The notes: generated by a model not told the origin, from the sequence alone. A DNA stretch of 64,000 bases from Cryptomeria japonica (GCF_030272615.1 NC_081413.1:556723136-556787135); one strand, 5' to 3'; positions 27,788 through 39,835 are shown, numbered from the stretch's first letter. Made by a program: numbers and translations.

Positions 27788-27862
27788 AAAAAACACATAT
27801 TATGATAAGCTTCTGGATTCAATTGCATGCATTTTGTTTGCATCTAGAGGCTTATCATAATA
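27788..27862. repeat. Small inverted repeat
   Basis: Left arm ATTATGATAAGCTTCTGGA and right arm TCTAGAGGCTTATCATAAT can pair with few mismatches around a ~30-base loop. No promoter or small-RNA feature can be assigned. Confidence 0.6.
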
Positions 27863-27943
27863 TTCATCATGAATTGTGGAAATTTAATATCTTTGATAAA
27901 AAATACATGTTTTGTTGATAAAATATTGCTTTTTGGCCAGAGA

Positions 27944-29890
27944 TGTTCTTGTAGAACACAAGTTTACTATTTAGAGAGGGGGAGGGGGGTTGAATCGGTA
28001 GTAAATGAATCTTAAAACTTTATCTAATTAAATCCTTTTGTAAAATTACTTTTAAAATGGAACTGAAACAATAATGCATAGTAATTAAACATGGAATAAC
28101 TACACAAGATTTGATGTGGAAATCCAAGATGAGAAAAACCACGGTGAGTAACGTGAAAGATCCCTGATGGATCCCTCTTCTGATCTGCTGTAATTTTTAT
28201 TTAATAAACTAGGTTTTTGTAATTTTCTGGTGATCTTATAGAATAGACAGAAGTGCAGAAAGGGGGTTTGTTTCTTTTTGTTTTGGAGTTTTGAAGATAT
28301 ATATATAAAGAAACAGTAAACAATAAGAGTGCGAAATAAGAATGTGAACAATGTTCATAAATTAGAACACTTACAATCTAAAATACTACAACTTGTACCA
28401 GGACAATAGTTTGATTTCCTTGTATTCCAACAATTATCATCTACCAATTTGGAGCTGCTACAAAATGAATTGACCAGCAATGAATAAGCAAGATACAATA
28501 TGCAGATTTCCAGCTCTTCACACCAGCAACAAACCAAAATGGATAGCAAGGAAGAATGACGCCACCACAACTCCCAATGGGCTGCAACTGTAGTCATGTG
28601 CCAACTGAATAAGGTTAGCTGCCTTGATGAAACCCTTTGAATGCAATCTGAATCCTCTGCAATCAATAGCGCACCTAATCTCTGTCAACCAATGCCCAAC
28701 ACCCTGAAGTATCTACTGACAAACTACTGCTGGGGGCTACGTCCCAACCAATATCCAACCTGGGGTTTGCGTCCCAGATGAAGAATCGCTCTACCAGAGC
28801 AAATTCGCAAGAAGCAAGTTTTGAATGTGTAAAAGATATCCAAGAGTTAGGTCACAACTTCCTTATAACACCTTCCCACTTAGCTCGAACCCTAAAAGTG
28901 ACTCAATGGGGCGTTTAGGGTTAAAATGTTATATTTCTCATTTTAAGTTGCCAAGTGTATAGAAAAATGACCTTTTTTCAAATATAAAGAAATTCGTTCA
29001 CCGAAAGGATCTAGGTCAAAAGAGAAATATTTAGAAAAGTCCAAGACCTTTCCAACGAGCTATTACACCAAGGGATACACATCTAGATGAGGCCAAAAAC
29101 CCCTTATTACTCCAAAATGGCTATAAACATAGCCTTATTTAAATAATAAACGCTAGCTTAGGAAATATTAAAAATCTAACCCAAATAGCTGCAAAATGCT
29201 CAAATGACACCACAAACCAGAAAGTCAACCTGCCACTTGTCTGTGACTGAAGTCGAAAATCAAGGATCCACTGGCAGTCTCATCCCTAAAATCTAGGGAT
29301 GCTCCTAGAAACTAGGAAACAAACCCAAATCCTCTGAAACTGAACCCAAAGAATAATCTCAAGGAGACCCAACCCTGGGTATGGTCATAACCTCCCAAAT
29401 AGTAGGGATATCCTCCATAAATGTAGGAATTATCTCCTAAAAATAAGGAACTGTTCCAAACTGATCAACTACTGCCAGAACACCAAGTCCCAGACACTGT
29501 ATAACCACACTGAGGCTCTATCCATCGCTGTCAGCCTACAAGACCCCATAATAAGCTGACTCACGTCTCTGCTAGACAGAGCTAAAGAGGGGACATGACA
29601 TAACGCTGCTAGAATCTACGGTCCTAATCCAACCTCACTATTAAAATCAATTACGATCTTTAAGGGCAGCAACCTTAAGGAGTAACCAAACCCCTATCTT
29701 AAGAGCACCAACTCTTTCAACACCCTAACACCACAATTTGAGCACCAACTCATAATTCTTATGGCACCAACCAATAAGATATTACAAATGAAATTTATAA
29801 TCTCTGACTTTGAATTCACAAACCAAGATGTTACTACTTTGAAGATACACAAAGTCTATAATGTATTACAATATGAATGTTATTATCTAT
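27944..29890 (-). repeat. Copia (SIRE-like) LTR remnant interrupted by a solo LTR
   Basis: The plus strand begins TGTTCTTGTAGAACACAAG, then GAGAGGGGGAGG and GAATCGGTA, wording also found at the inner end of the LTR at 50400-52723. It continues AAATCCAAGATGAGAAAAACC, is interrupted at 28153, and resumes at 29606 with CTGCTAGAATC...CCAACCTCAC and repeated GCACCAAC words, again as in the 50.4-kb LTR. The outer limit on the right is lost in AT-rich DNA. No primer site lies to the left. Confidence 0.6.
28154..29600 (-). mobile_element. Solo LTR with perfect TAACG target duplication
   Basis: The 1447-bp insert is flanked by TAACG at 28149-28153 and 29601-29605, and removing it reunites an LTR that aligns with 50400-52723. 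On the minus strand the insert begins TGTCATGTCCCC, a common start of plant gypsy LTRs, and ends GGGATCTTTCA, so it has TG...CA ends. A TATA-like TTATAAGG lies inside (minus, near 28865). No coding sequence is present. The best reading is a gypsy solo LTR left by recombination. Confidence 0.8.
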
Positions 29891-31390
29891 CAAAAGTGTT
29901 GTTCTACTTCACATACCACAAATAGTTATAACTTGCAAATAAGTTTGTATAATAAGAAATTATGTTATCCTTGAATATCTTGCAAGTCAATTTCTGTAAA
30001 CAAATGTGATCACCTGTTATAAAATTATGATACAGACTAAATATATTTTGTAAGTAAACTTCTGAAGACATAATATGAGTAATTGAGGTATAGATCTTCA
30101 AATGGAGCCTATATACTTCAAATATCATTGACACTTAGAAGATGAATGTAGAACATATCGATTAATTGTATCCTTCAAGTTCTTTTCTTCATAAACTCAG
30201 AACAGATTTAAGTAAAACTATAAGATATACTAGCACTTGCACCAAAGAAGGTACAATGGGTACACCGATAGTAAAATATGTGCGATATAATATATTAAAG
30301 AGTACATACCAAGGAATGCATGAAACTAAATTTAGTGGTAAATCAATGTATGATCAATGAAATATTCTATGCTACAACTTTGGGACAAGAAAAACTATAA
30401 AATAGGATAGAAGTATTTTATAGTTTATTTGGTCAAAGATAGTTTGTGTTGTAATTGAATGTAATTTTATTTTAAATTGTTATTAAAGTATGAGTTTTGG
30501 GAACCAATTTTCTCATCATTAAATAGGTTATATAGGGAAATTATTGTTAAAGTATTCAGGTATTTGAATTAAATCTATTTATTTTTAAATAGAGTTACAA
30601 AAAAGAAGTGAGTGTTAAGTTTCATATTATTTATACCATCTAGCATGATATCATTGAATCATTAAAATAAATCTATCATAGTAGACATATCATACATCAT
30701 GAATCGACATGAGCAAGGTCTATTTATAATAGAATGGTGAATCTCATAAATATGTCATTATAGTTGGAAGCATCATTGGTGATGTGACATAGTTGGTTGA
30801 TGTATAAAGTGACATAAAGTGTTGACTATGTGTTGGTACATGTTGGTATATCCATGCATGTGATGTAAAATAAATATCTTAAGAATGCCCATATATACAT
30901 CTAATGTAGAGCTTAACCTTAGCCCTAAAAAATAGCTATCAAAATACTTACTTATTTAAACTATATTACTGTGCACTTTATTTAACATCTCAATGAATTA
31001 GTGACACTTATTTATCTCAACAATGTAAATGTATAAAAAATATATTAATATTATAACTTGTAGAACTACTAATAAACTTATTTTAAAAACAACTAGACAT
31101 TCACAAATATATTTATATTATGTAGATCTATTAATAAACCTATTTAGAAAGTAACCAGTTGTATTGATTCTATATGTAACATAATTATATATCACAATTC
31201 ATTTTGGATTTATGAAGTTCTGATTTGTTCTTTTAAGGGTCCCTTCAAGTTCTCATAATCAAGAATATGGCATGGTAATAGTGTGCAGATTGAACAAGCC
31301 TTTTTTTTAGCCAAAAAATAGTCTCTCATGATTATTAGGGAGACTAAATGCAGTTTTAGATTGAGGTAAAGTTTAGGACAACATAAATTG
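29891..31390. other. No gene recognised
   Basis: AT-rich sequence. The open frames at 29904-30134 and 30166-30360 carry no recognisable motif. Confidence 0.4.
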
Positions 31391-31399
31391 ACTTTTTTT

Positions 31400-31500
31400 A
31401 ATTATATATATAGTTTTAAAAATGTAGATTTTATTATTACATATTATATAATAATCTAAATATATTCAATTTAGTATTATATACTATTTTGATATAATTT
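31400..31500. repeat. Inverted repeat, left arm
   Basis: Runs from about AAAAATGTAGATTTTATTATT to TTTAGTATTATATACTATTTTGAT. It is complementary to 32523-32612 with few mismatches, and the span between holds a solo LTR. The likely origin is an AT-rich foldback element. Confidence 0.75.
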
Positions 31501-31647
31501 TAACTATTGAATTTCTTTTCATTTAATATTATATTTTATTTATGTTAGATATATGATATCTTCAATATTTATTTGTTTATTATATAAATAAGATTTATAT
31601 TTAATATTATATATCATGCTTAATAACATACATTGTTAAATAAATAT

Positions 31648-32346
31648 TGTAGACACCTAAAATTGACCTGTCATAATTAAATAAATATTTTTATTTATTT
31701 AATTAGATCACTTATCCTCTTCTAGCCTTTCTCTATTTAATAAATAATTTTATTTACTTAAATTATCCTTTCCCTAAATTAAATAAATATTTTATTTAAT
31801 TGGTCCCACTTCCTCTATTAATTAAACAAATCTTTATTTATTTAATTAATTCATTAGCTTTTTCTCTCTATGTCACATGTTAATTTTTCTCTAACTACCC
31901 TCTTCATATTTTATTATTTTTCCTACCTACCATTTAATCTTGGCCAACCATTTATTCTTTCACCTCTTAATCATATCCCTCCTTTTCTAAGGTGTTCTCT
32001 ATATAAGAGGATACTCTCATCCTTTCATGACCCTAACACTTTGATGTAATCAAGCCTTCACGCAATCAAACGACTTCACAACCACAATTTGTTTTTTGTT
32101 GAGATCTTGTGCACACAATACAAAATCTCAGAGCAAATATATCAAACAAGATCAATGGAGATAGGAGACAATGTAGATCAAACCCTACTTGGCATGTGAA
32201 TGGTAATATTGTTTCACTTTGTTGATTCACATGTTCATAGGTTTCTTCATTGGTGTATGGTGAATGCTTTATTATAGAACTAGGGTTTTATGTTGTTGGA
32301 TCTTTTGTGGTTTTGCAAGAGTCGTCATCATTTTTCACCGCACACA
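31648..32346 (+). mobile_element. Probable solo LTR, family 'TGTAGACACC'
   Basis: 699 bp from TGTAGACACC to CGCACACA, flanked by AATAT on both sides (31643-31647, 32347-32351). A TATATAAG promoter word is at about 31999-32006. Homologous to the minus-strand copy at 19985-20672. The AATAT duplication is weak evidence in such AT-rich DNA, but the homology to the second copy supports the left end. Confidence 0.7.
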
Positions 32347-32522
32347 AATATATATTATAATTTTAACATATAATATTAGTTAAAATATTGAATATACTAT
32401 TTGTATTATTTATTCACATTCTTTAATTAAAAATAGGTATCTCTTTAGCTCTTTTAAAATATTTATTTATAACTCTTTAGCTCATTTCATGCAAATATCT
32501 AGAATGTCATCTACAACTAATA

Positions 32523-32612
32523 TCAAAATAGTATATAATACTAAATTGAATTTATTTAGATTATTATATAATATGTAATAATAAATATACATTTTTAAAA
32601 TTATTTAAAATA
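32523..32612. repeat. Inverted repeat, right arm
   Basis: Reverse complement of 31400-31500: ATCAAAATAGTATATAATAC, then GATTATTATATAATATGTAA and a CATTTTTAAAA end. See the left arm. Confidence 0.75.
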
Positions 32613-32639
32613 AAAAAAATTAAATAATATCATATCTCC

Positions 32640-32762
32640 TTTCTTTTTAATCATCATTTACTATTAATAAGGTGTACATACCCTACCCCCTTTGTGGGAT
32701 TTGAACTTGTGACCTCTCTTTCAAGAGCAAAGTTCTCAACCACTAGGCCAACTCAAGTTGTA
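32640..32762 (-). mobile_element. tRNA-derived SINE
   Basis: On the minus strand a tRNA-like head runs from TTGAGTTGGCCTAGTGG to GTTCAAATCCCACA. Box A of the polymerase III promoter is TGGCCTAGTGG (32740-32750) and box B is AGTTCAAATCC (32697-32707), spaced as in a tRNA gene. The head continues into an unrelated tail with GGGGGTAGGG and GTACACCTTATTA, as in plant SINEs, instead of closing an acceptor stem. It is therefore a SINE and not a functional tRNA gene. No target duplication could be assigned. Confidence 0.8.
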
Positions 32763-33183
32763 CTATTTTTTAATTATTTTTGGGAATATTATTTTTTAAA
32801 TCAAATTAAAAGCATAAAACAAGATCTTCAAATAATATTATTGGATGTTACATAAGCCTTTACTAAAAAAATAAAAATAGAAGATTTGAAATGTTCTTTC
32901 CACTAAATAATTAATAAAAGAGATGGATATATTAATTTACACAAAGAAAATTGAATTTTTTTTTTTGGTAAAATTGAATAATCTTTATGGTGATCAATAA
33001 GAAAAAAGAAAAATGTTAATTTATAATGATTTAAAATAAAAATTATTAAAACAAAGATTATAGAATTTTTTTGAGAACTTTTAATTCTATGCATTATTTG
33101 GACAAATTAATTAAAAAGTTGAATTGAATGGATGCAATAGTGTCTTGCTCTGGAGGAACTAGTAATACTCACACACAAAATAT

Positions 33184-33332
33184 TTGTTTCTTCCTCACTA
33201 TATCTATCTTTCTATTTCTATTTTTATTTCTAACTATTCCCCTCTATCTTTTTCTTCAAATCTCTCGTCCCTCTCAATCTTTGTCTCATTATCTATACAT
33301 CTATCCCTCTTATTCACTTTGTTCCTCCCCTA

Positions 33333-33363
<31 letters not shown>

Positions 33364-33530
33364 GTATATATCTACTTATCTCTAGTCTCTATATATCATC
33401 TCCTATATCTTTACCATTCTATCTCTCCATCTCCCCCTCTCTCATTATCTTCCTCTTTCTATCTCTATTTCTCCACATCCCTTTTACTCTCCCCTTCTGA
33501 ACATCTCTCTCTCTCTATTCTTTTATCAAT
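33184..33530 (+). repeat. Pyrimidine-rich tract with (TC)n core
   Basis: A 350-bp C/T-rich tract with an uninterrupted TC run at about 33340-33360. Long open frames across it (33128-33825) are compositional artefacts rich in Ser, Leu, Phe and Tyr. Confidence 0.85.
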
Positions 33531-33539
33531 ACTATTGGC

Positions 33540-34464
33540 AGGAACTTGTTATATTATTGTTATTATTGATTTTTTCTTTATTATATTGTTATACAAAATC
33601 ATGGGAACTTTCACACGTGTTATTATTTATAAGAATACTACAATGTTTCCCCAAAAACATCAGTCAACCCTTACCCTAATTTCCTCACCATCCAATTTCC
33701 ATCAAAATCTCTACCAAAATACCAAACAAACCGTTTTTAGCTTAGATAATCTACTTGTTGGGATTTCAATTTTTTTGCCATTGATCCCACCTTCAAAACC
33801 CATCACGAGAATCATAGCCCCATGAATGTTTTAAAGCATAATTCAAATAAAATTGTATGAGTTTTATGATTTTCATAGGGTAAACAATGCGATAAGATTA
33901 CAAGGGCACTTCACTACAAAGTCATGAAAGTCTCTCTAGAATACAATTTTTATATTTACTAGAGCTCCCAATTTTACATTTCAATATTAAAACTCATTCA
34001 CATTTATTCTTACTTTTATTTATTTATTATTATCATTGTCTATGTAATTTTTTTTATTGTTATCATTTTTACATTTATTTACTAATTTTCGAGAAATAGA
34101 ATACCACCAAAATCACAGTATGACAATAAAACATGGATAATTTTTTTATATATACTTACACCACTTAATCAAAATTCAATTAATGCTTTAATCCTCTTCT
34201 CTTTAATTCCCATAAAAAATAACATTAAAAAATTATAATTTAATTCTACTTCTATTTAATTTCCATGAAAAATAACATTAAGAAATTATAATTTAATTTT
34301 TTAATATACTATTAATTTTTTTAATCATATAATAATTTTAAATAAATTATAAAATATAAATTTTCCAAAACAACTCTTAATGAATTACTCCCCTTATTAT
34401 TATTCCCTTATGAATTATTCTCTTATTCCCTTTATTATAGAAGCATAAGATTTTCTACCACTAC
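33540..34464. other. No gene recognised
   Basis: AT-rich DNA. A short direct repeat of TAACATTAARAAATTATAATTTAATT occurs near 34220-34300. Nothing else is supported. Confidence 0.4.
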
Positions 34465-34472
34465 ATATTTAA

Positions 34473-34637
34473 GGGACGTCTCTATTCTGGCTCCAAAACG
34501 ACAGTACGGATCGACTAACATGCGTGTTAGTTGCACGTTTTACACCGTCGATTTTGCAATAAACGAATGTGATTGACTAACACATCGCTATCACGTTGTA
34601 CGAAAGGTCCGTTTTGGAGTCAGAATAGCCGCGATCC
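34473..34637. mobile_element. hAT-like MITE, copy 1
   Basis: 165 bp with terminal inverted repeats: the left CTATTCTGGCTCCAAAACG pairs with the right CGTTTTGGAGTCAGAATAG, and the ends GGGA/TCCC also pair. It is flanked by ATATTTAA (34465-34472) and CTATTTAA (34638-34645), an 8-bp duplication with one mismatch, as made by hAT transposases. The interior is CpG-rich with palindromic GACTAACATGCGTGTTAGT. Non-coding. Confidence 0.75.
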
Positions 34638-34645
34638 CTATTTAA

Positions 34646-34809
34646 GGGACGCATCTATTCTGGCTCCAAAACGACAGTATAGATTGACTAGCACGTGTGT
34701 TAGTCGCGCGTTTTACACCGTTGATTTTGCAATTAACGACTGCGATTGACTAACCTGTCGCTAACACGCTGTACGAAAGGTCCATTTTGGAGCCAGAATA
34801 GATGCAACC
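34646..34809. mobile_element. hAT-like MITE, copy 2
   Basis: A second copy, in the same orientation, begins right after the shared 8-bp CTATTTAA and ends before ATATTTAA (34810-34817). The inverted ends GCATCTATTCTGGCTCCAAAA / TTTTGGAGCCAGAATAGATGC pair perfectly over 21 bp. It differs from copy 1 by scattered substitutions, so the tandem pair is not a recent exact duplication. Confidence 0.78.
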
Positions 34810-34817
34810 ATATTTAA

Positions 34818-36146
34818 GAGATAAAGGTGGATAAACTCTAAGGATTTAATTTTTTAAAGGAAATAAAATATTATAAAAAACGTGATACTCTTTTCCTTAT
34901 GTGAGCATACTCCTTTCTTTAAGTAGGCATGACTTCCCTAATTTTTGCATTGGAAGCGATGTTAGAATTTTCGACTGAGTATTGTCACATATTTCAACCA
35001 CCCGAAAAAACAAACGACAAAAAATCAAATTACCGATACAAGAAAAATGACATGAAACACATTTCCGATAGAGATGCTCCCCACAGGGAATAACCTATCA
35101 GCTAATTATATCTGATCTAAAAAAGAAATAACCTACCAGTATAACAATTACACAATCAACATATCTATTTCTTCCACAACCAGCATATATTTAGACAACA
35201 ACATTCAATCTTTGATCTTTTATAAATTTGGTCTTAGTCACACACTTCTTTCTCTCTTCTAGCTTTATTGAAATGTTCTTATTAACTTCCTCATAGACAG
35301 TACTTTATAATCATAAAGCATAATTAGGAACTTCTCATCAAACTTTTAAAGAAATGATTCAAACAGCAAGTGCCTGCCCAATACTCCTTACACGTAACAC
35401 TCTTAAAAAATAAACATCGCTTCCATATTTAAGAACATCCTTCAACCATCGTTAAGGTATAGATGGTTACAAAAATAAGTTATAACTGATATTTGTCTTT
35501 CGGTTTTAACTAATCTCAGTCATAACATCCAACCGATTCATAACAAATACAAGTCTTTTAACAAACTTATGAATAGAGATATTCTTAACTTGTGGTAATC
35601 AAATTCTGGTGTAACTATCAATGACATATGTCATATTCATAACTAATAATGTAGAGAGACATAAATATTTCTGTTCGATACAAATATAAGATACTCAAAT
35701 ATATATAAACAATCTCAAGGATTTGATGGAAACTACTTCAATATACATAGGTCATAACTCTTCAATTTCTACACATCAAAGTGCTTGTTTCCATAAGTCA
35801 TTTTCTTTGTGTGGATATGTGCAATTGAGAATCCAATATCGTTACTAGATGGCTTAAAATCACACACATTAAGCTTTGACTTTTAGACTTAAAAGTGTTT
35901 AAACACTTAGAGTTGACTAACATTCTCTAAGCTTAATATGTTGCATATGTTACCAGTATGCGACAACACAAAACACTAATTGATCAAATCAATAGAATAT
36001 GTAAGTAACGGATATTCAATAGAATCAACAATTGCATTCATTTGTTTAATCTGCAACCTTTATAGAATTAACTACCACATTCATTTGTTTAGTCTCTAAC
36101 CTTTTGAGACCAATAATAAGAATTCTAACAATCTATTGTAACAACG
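34818..36146. other. No gene recognised
   Basis: AT-rich sequence without recognisable coding or structural features. Confidence 0.4.
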
Positions 36147-36460
36147 CTTGCATCACACATAGCAGGTAATTTAAAATTGAGATCCACTTTTGTTCAAGGA
36201 TTTCAATTGAAGGAAGACCATAACAACCCAACTTAATTATGAACATTCGTGTTGGATAAATTAATTGATATGCCTTGTATTCCACACACACAAATATATA
36301 TATGTGCACGCACGTGTGTGTGTGGAATAGAAGGCATATCAATTAAATATTCTAAAGAATTTGTCCATAGTTGAGTTGGATCATTATGGTCTTCTTGCAA
36401 TTGAAATCCTTGAACAAAAGTGGATCTCAATTTTAAATTACCTACTATGTGTGATGCAAG
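36147..36460. repeat. Long hairpin (foldback), ~145-bp arms
   Basis: The left arm (36147-36291) and right arm (36314-36460) are near-perfect reverse complements, from CTTGCATCACACATAG at one end to GTATTCCACACACAC at the tip. The ~22-base loop is ATATATATGTGCACGCACG-like. A transcript would fold into a long stem. This could be a foldback MITE or an inverted duplication. Mismatches are few, so it is comparatively young. Confidence 0.9.
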
Positions 36461-36525
36461 AATATCTTGGCTCAAAAAGCAACATTGTATCAACAAAACA
36501 TGTATTTTTTGTGTTTGTTTTCTTT

Positions 36526-36795
36526 TGTAGGTAGTTTTCATGTACCTTGTTATTGTTATTTGGAATTTACCACAATTACTCTTATCTTAGTTTCCCTCTA
36601 GTGCATTTAGACTAATCAATTTTGTAACAAAGTTGTGAGCTACTACCCTTGTATTCAATTAACATGGTGGTTTGAATATATTATGTGTAGTGTAGTAAAT
36701 TGTACCCCTTTAATTAGTGAGTCCAATTTCACACTCTCCTTAGCATTCATTTTAGCTTTTTCATTCATTTATTGTTGCCTTGAATTTCCATAATT
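36526..36795 (+). repeat. LTR fragment, inverted copy of 27490-27772
   Basis: Starts TGTAGGTAGTTTTCATGTACC and matches the reverse complement of the LTR at 26305-27772 through TTGCCTTGAATTTCC. Truncated near 36800, just before the decayed gypsy pol begins. Confidence 0.7.
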
Positions 36796-36879
36796 TATTT
36801 ATCTTGTCAACTAGTTTTGGTAAATTTGGCATTCAATAAACTTATGATCAATTATTTCATTAATGTCACCATTTTTTAT

Positions 36880-39835
36880 CATACAAATCTAAAGTACTAA
36901 ATATGGGCAAAATCCTAAGGTACTCACCTATTTCAATTTCATTAGCATTTCTAGAAAAAAATTAATATCCTAAATGAGCCAATTTTCTTTTGCTTCAACT
37001 TATCGCACATCCCTCATAAATTTGTTCCCTTTCTTGAATGAATAAAACCATAACCAAATATCCAATCTCATATTCCTTATGCAATTTAAAAAACTGCATA
37101 CTTCTTGTATTTGTTATTCATCTTCTCCAATTACTTTATCACTTCTTAGTGTACTTCATATGTTTTGCATAAATTTCGACTATTGAATGTCTCTTATGCA
37201 CTCTTATCAATTTTCACAATTTTGTAACATTTCTCAGATTCTATACATACCCAATCTAAAATGGTATTCTTCTAGTGCTTTTGTTCACTAAATCATTCTA
37301 GAAAAACTCAATTTTTGGTAACATCAAGACACAATCATCTATCCTTTTACCTATTAAAAAAATTGATAAGTTTCCAAAGTTTTATTTACTATTTTAATTT
37401 TTTCATTAGTCTATGGGTAATATACCAAACTAAAATTTAAATCAATATTCATCTTTTTAGACAACATTCTTAAAAAATGAACAAAATTAACATCTATGTC
37501 TAATAAAATACTTTTGTTTAATCCATATAATCATACTTTTTAAGAAATAAATCCAGTACATGCACAACATCATTAGTTTTCTTGGAAGCTATGAAATGTG
37601 CCATATTTAAAAATTTGTTGCTACTACAAAATTAGAATCAACTCTTCTTTGAGTTCTTAGCAATCCTAATACAAGATCCATACTAATATCATTTGACAGT
37701 CTCTTTGGTATGGGTAATGACTAACACAATATCACATTTTAAATATGTCCTTTTGCTACTAGAAAAATTCTTCAATTTTCACAAATTTCTCAACATCCAT
37801 AATCAACTTGAGCTAACAGTAATTTTCACTTACCTAGACCATTATTTAATCAATACCAAAATGAGTAGCTAATCCACCACTAATCTTCTTCTTGATAAAA
37901 TACTCTCATACAACTCTTGGGAATACACAACTGATTTCCTTTCAACAACTAAGTATCTTGGATTAGATAAGTTATGTCCATGCTTGCTAATACTTTGCAT
38001 GCTTTCTACACCTCAACAAAATTACCATCATTCCCATGCAAGTTCTTCTCTCATCAAACCAAAAAATTCAATTCTCATATCGATCAATTAACTACACCTT
38101 ATATTTAATGCACCTAGCACTCTATTGTATTTTCCACTTCTATGCTTCAACATGAATGAATAACTCTACATTTATTTAATCCATTTGACATATCTTTAAC
38201 TCAATTCACCTTGTCTATGAAAATTTGCAGTGTTTGAAAATTAGTATACAAATTTAATGTCTCTATTTGTTTAACATTTACACAACTATATAAAATTCTT
38301 GATCATAGACATAATATTCCTCTTAGCATCATTTTTTTTTATTAAAGTAAGCAATAGGTTTTCCTTCTTGAATCAATATTGTTTGAATCATTGTACTTCT
38401 TGCATCACAGTTTAATTAGAATTCAAATTTTGAGATTTTCAAAATCAATTGTTCTATAATTTTTTCTTCAACAACTTGAAGCTTTTAGCTTTTGTTGGTT
38501 GCGAAAATTCATTTAAACTCTTTTTAATCTCCTCTTGTAGTCTCAATTTAATAGGTGCATATATTTTAATGAAATTTATAATGAACCTCATATAGAAACT
38601 TTCTAAACCATGAAAACTTTGAATTCCGAAAATGATTATTACTATAGGCTACTCTACAATATCTCTAACCTCCTCTAGATCTATCTTTAGACCATTTGCA
38701 AATATAACAAAAACTAAGTATACTAATTTTTATTCATAAACTACATTTCTTCACATTCATTAACCACTCTTCTTTTCTTAAGTACTACAACACCAATCTA
38801 ATGTACTCCAAAAATTCTTTTTACTATTACTAAAACTGAAAATATCAGAATTTTTATGGCGATTCTTTAAAAGTTTCTTTATTAAGATCATAAATTACTA
38901 GACACAATAATAAATCCAAATGGCATAAGAAACTCTCCATACAAACCTTCCTTTATTTGAAAAATAGTTTCCCATTTGTTTTCTTCTCTAGTTCTACTAT
39001 GGTGATAACCACTTTTCAAATTTATTTTGTTGAAATTTTTAACTCCACTCAAGCAATCAATAAGGTCATCTATCATTGACAATGGATATTTCTACATTAT
39101 AGCAATCTTGATAGAGTTTGTATGCATCCCCCATTCTCCTTTGTTTGGAGTTAATAGAATTGGTATTGCATAAGGACTCAAACTTTCTTGGATAAATTCA
39201 TTCCTCAACAATTCTTTAACTTCTATTTTTAATAATTATTATTTAGTTGGTGTCAACCTATAAGCAACTTTTTTTCATGAACTCACTCCTGGAATCAAAT
39301 CCATGTTATTACTTATGCTTCTTACTGGTGGTATCCCCTTTCATTAATAATTTGATATAATATTGTTGTGCTTTGCCAACAATATTATTGTCTTCAATTG
39401 TGATTATGCATTAGCCTTTGCAACTTCTCCTATAGAAAAGCAATTGGGAATAGCATCATAACAAACACCTTCCTACTTAATTCCTTCCAAAAATTGCTTA
39501 CCATCTACTATTAACACTCTCATAATACCATTCACCTCTTCACTTTGGTCTTTGAAGAGTAAAAGTACATGCTTTTCTCCACCCTTTGTCAACTTATAAG
39601 TTTTCACCCTATCATCATTTATGGATTTCCCATCAAATCATCATAATTTAATCTTCTTCAATAGATCCTCTCAAACCATTGAAATACCTTGCTACCTTTT
39701 CTCAATCAAACTCATCAACCCTAATTGTCAACTTATAGAATTCCTTAATATAATCCTTCACATTCATTTCAGCTTGTCTAAGATTTTATAATTTCTTCAA
39801 CAATTAAATTTGAGCTTGATACCATATGATATGCC
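36880..39835 (-). pseudogene. Decayed Ty3/gypsy element, chromovirus-like (gag-RT-integrase)
   Basis: Minus-strand fragments in order: gag with LRQAEMNVKDYIKEFYKL then KVARYFNGLRGSI (about 39670-39815); RT with SMIDDLIDCLSGVK, FNKINLKSGYHHSRTREE and LMPFGF (about 38900-39080); RT/RNase H linker ANGLKIDLEEVRDIVE and IQSFHGLESF (about 38580-38705); integrase [19 protein letters not shown] and FVVATNF (about 37580-37710); and a C-terminal piece with KLKQKKIGSFRIL and a SDLYD-like end (about 36880-37020). The wording fits Del/Tekay-type chromoviruses. Many stops, frameshifts and internal deletions (protease not found). gag is truncated at 39835. Confidence 0.82.

Noticed and set aside
32640-32762. 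Functional tRNA gene on the minus strand
   Set aside because: Boxes A and B are present, but no closed acceptor stem is visible and the sequence runs on into a SINE-like tail.
33128-33825. 213-codon and 85-codon open frames on the plus strand
   Set aside because: They arise from a C/T-rich tract with a (TC)n core; the translation is Ser/Leu/Phe/Tyr low complexity with no domain.
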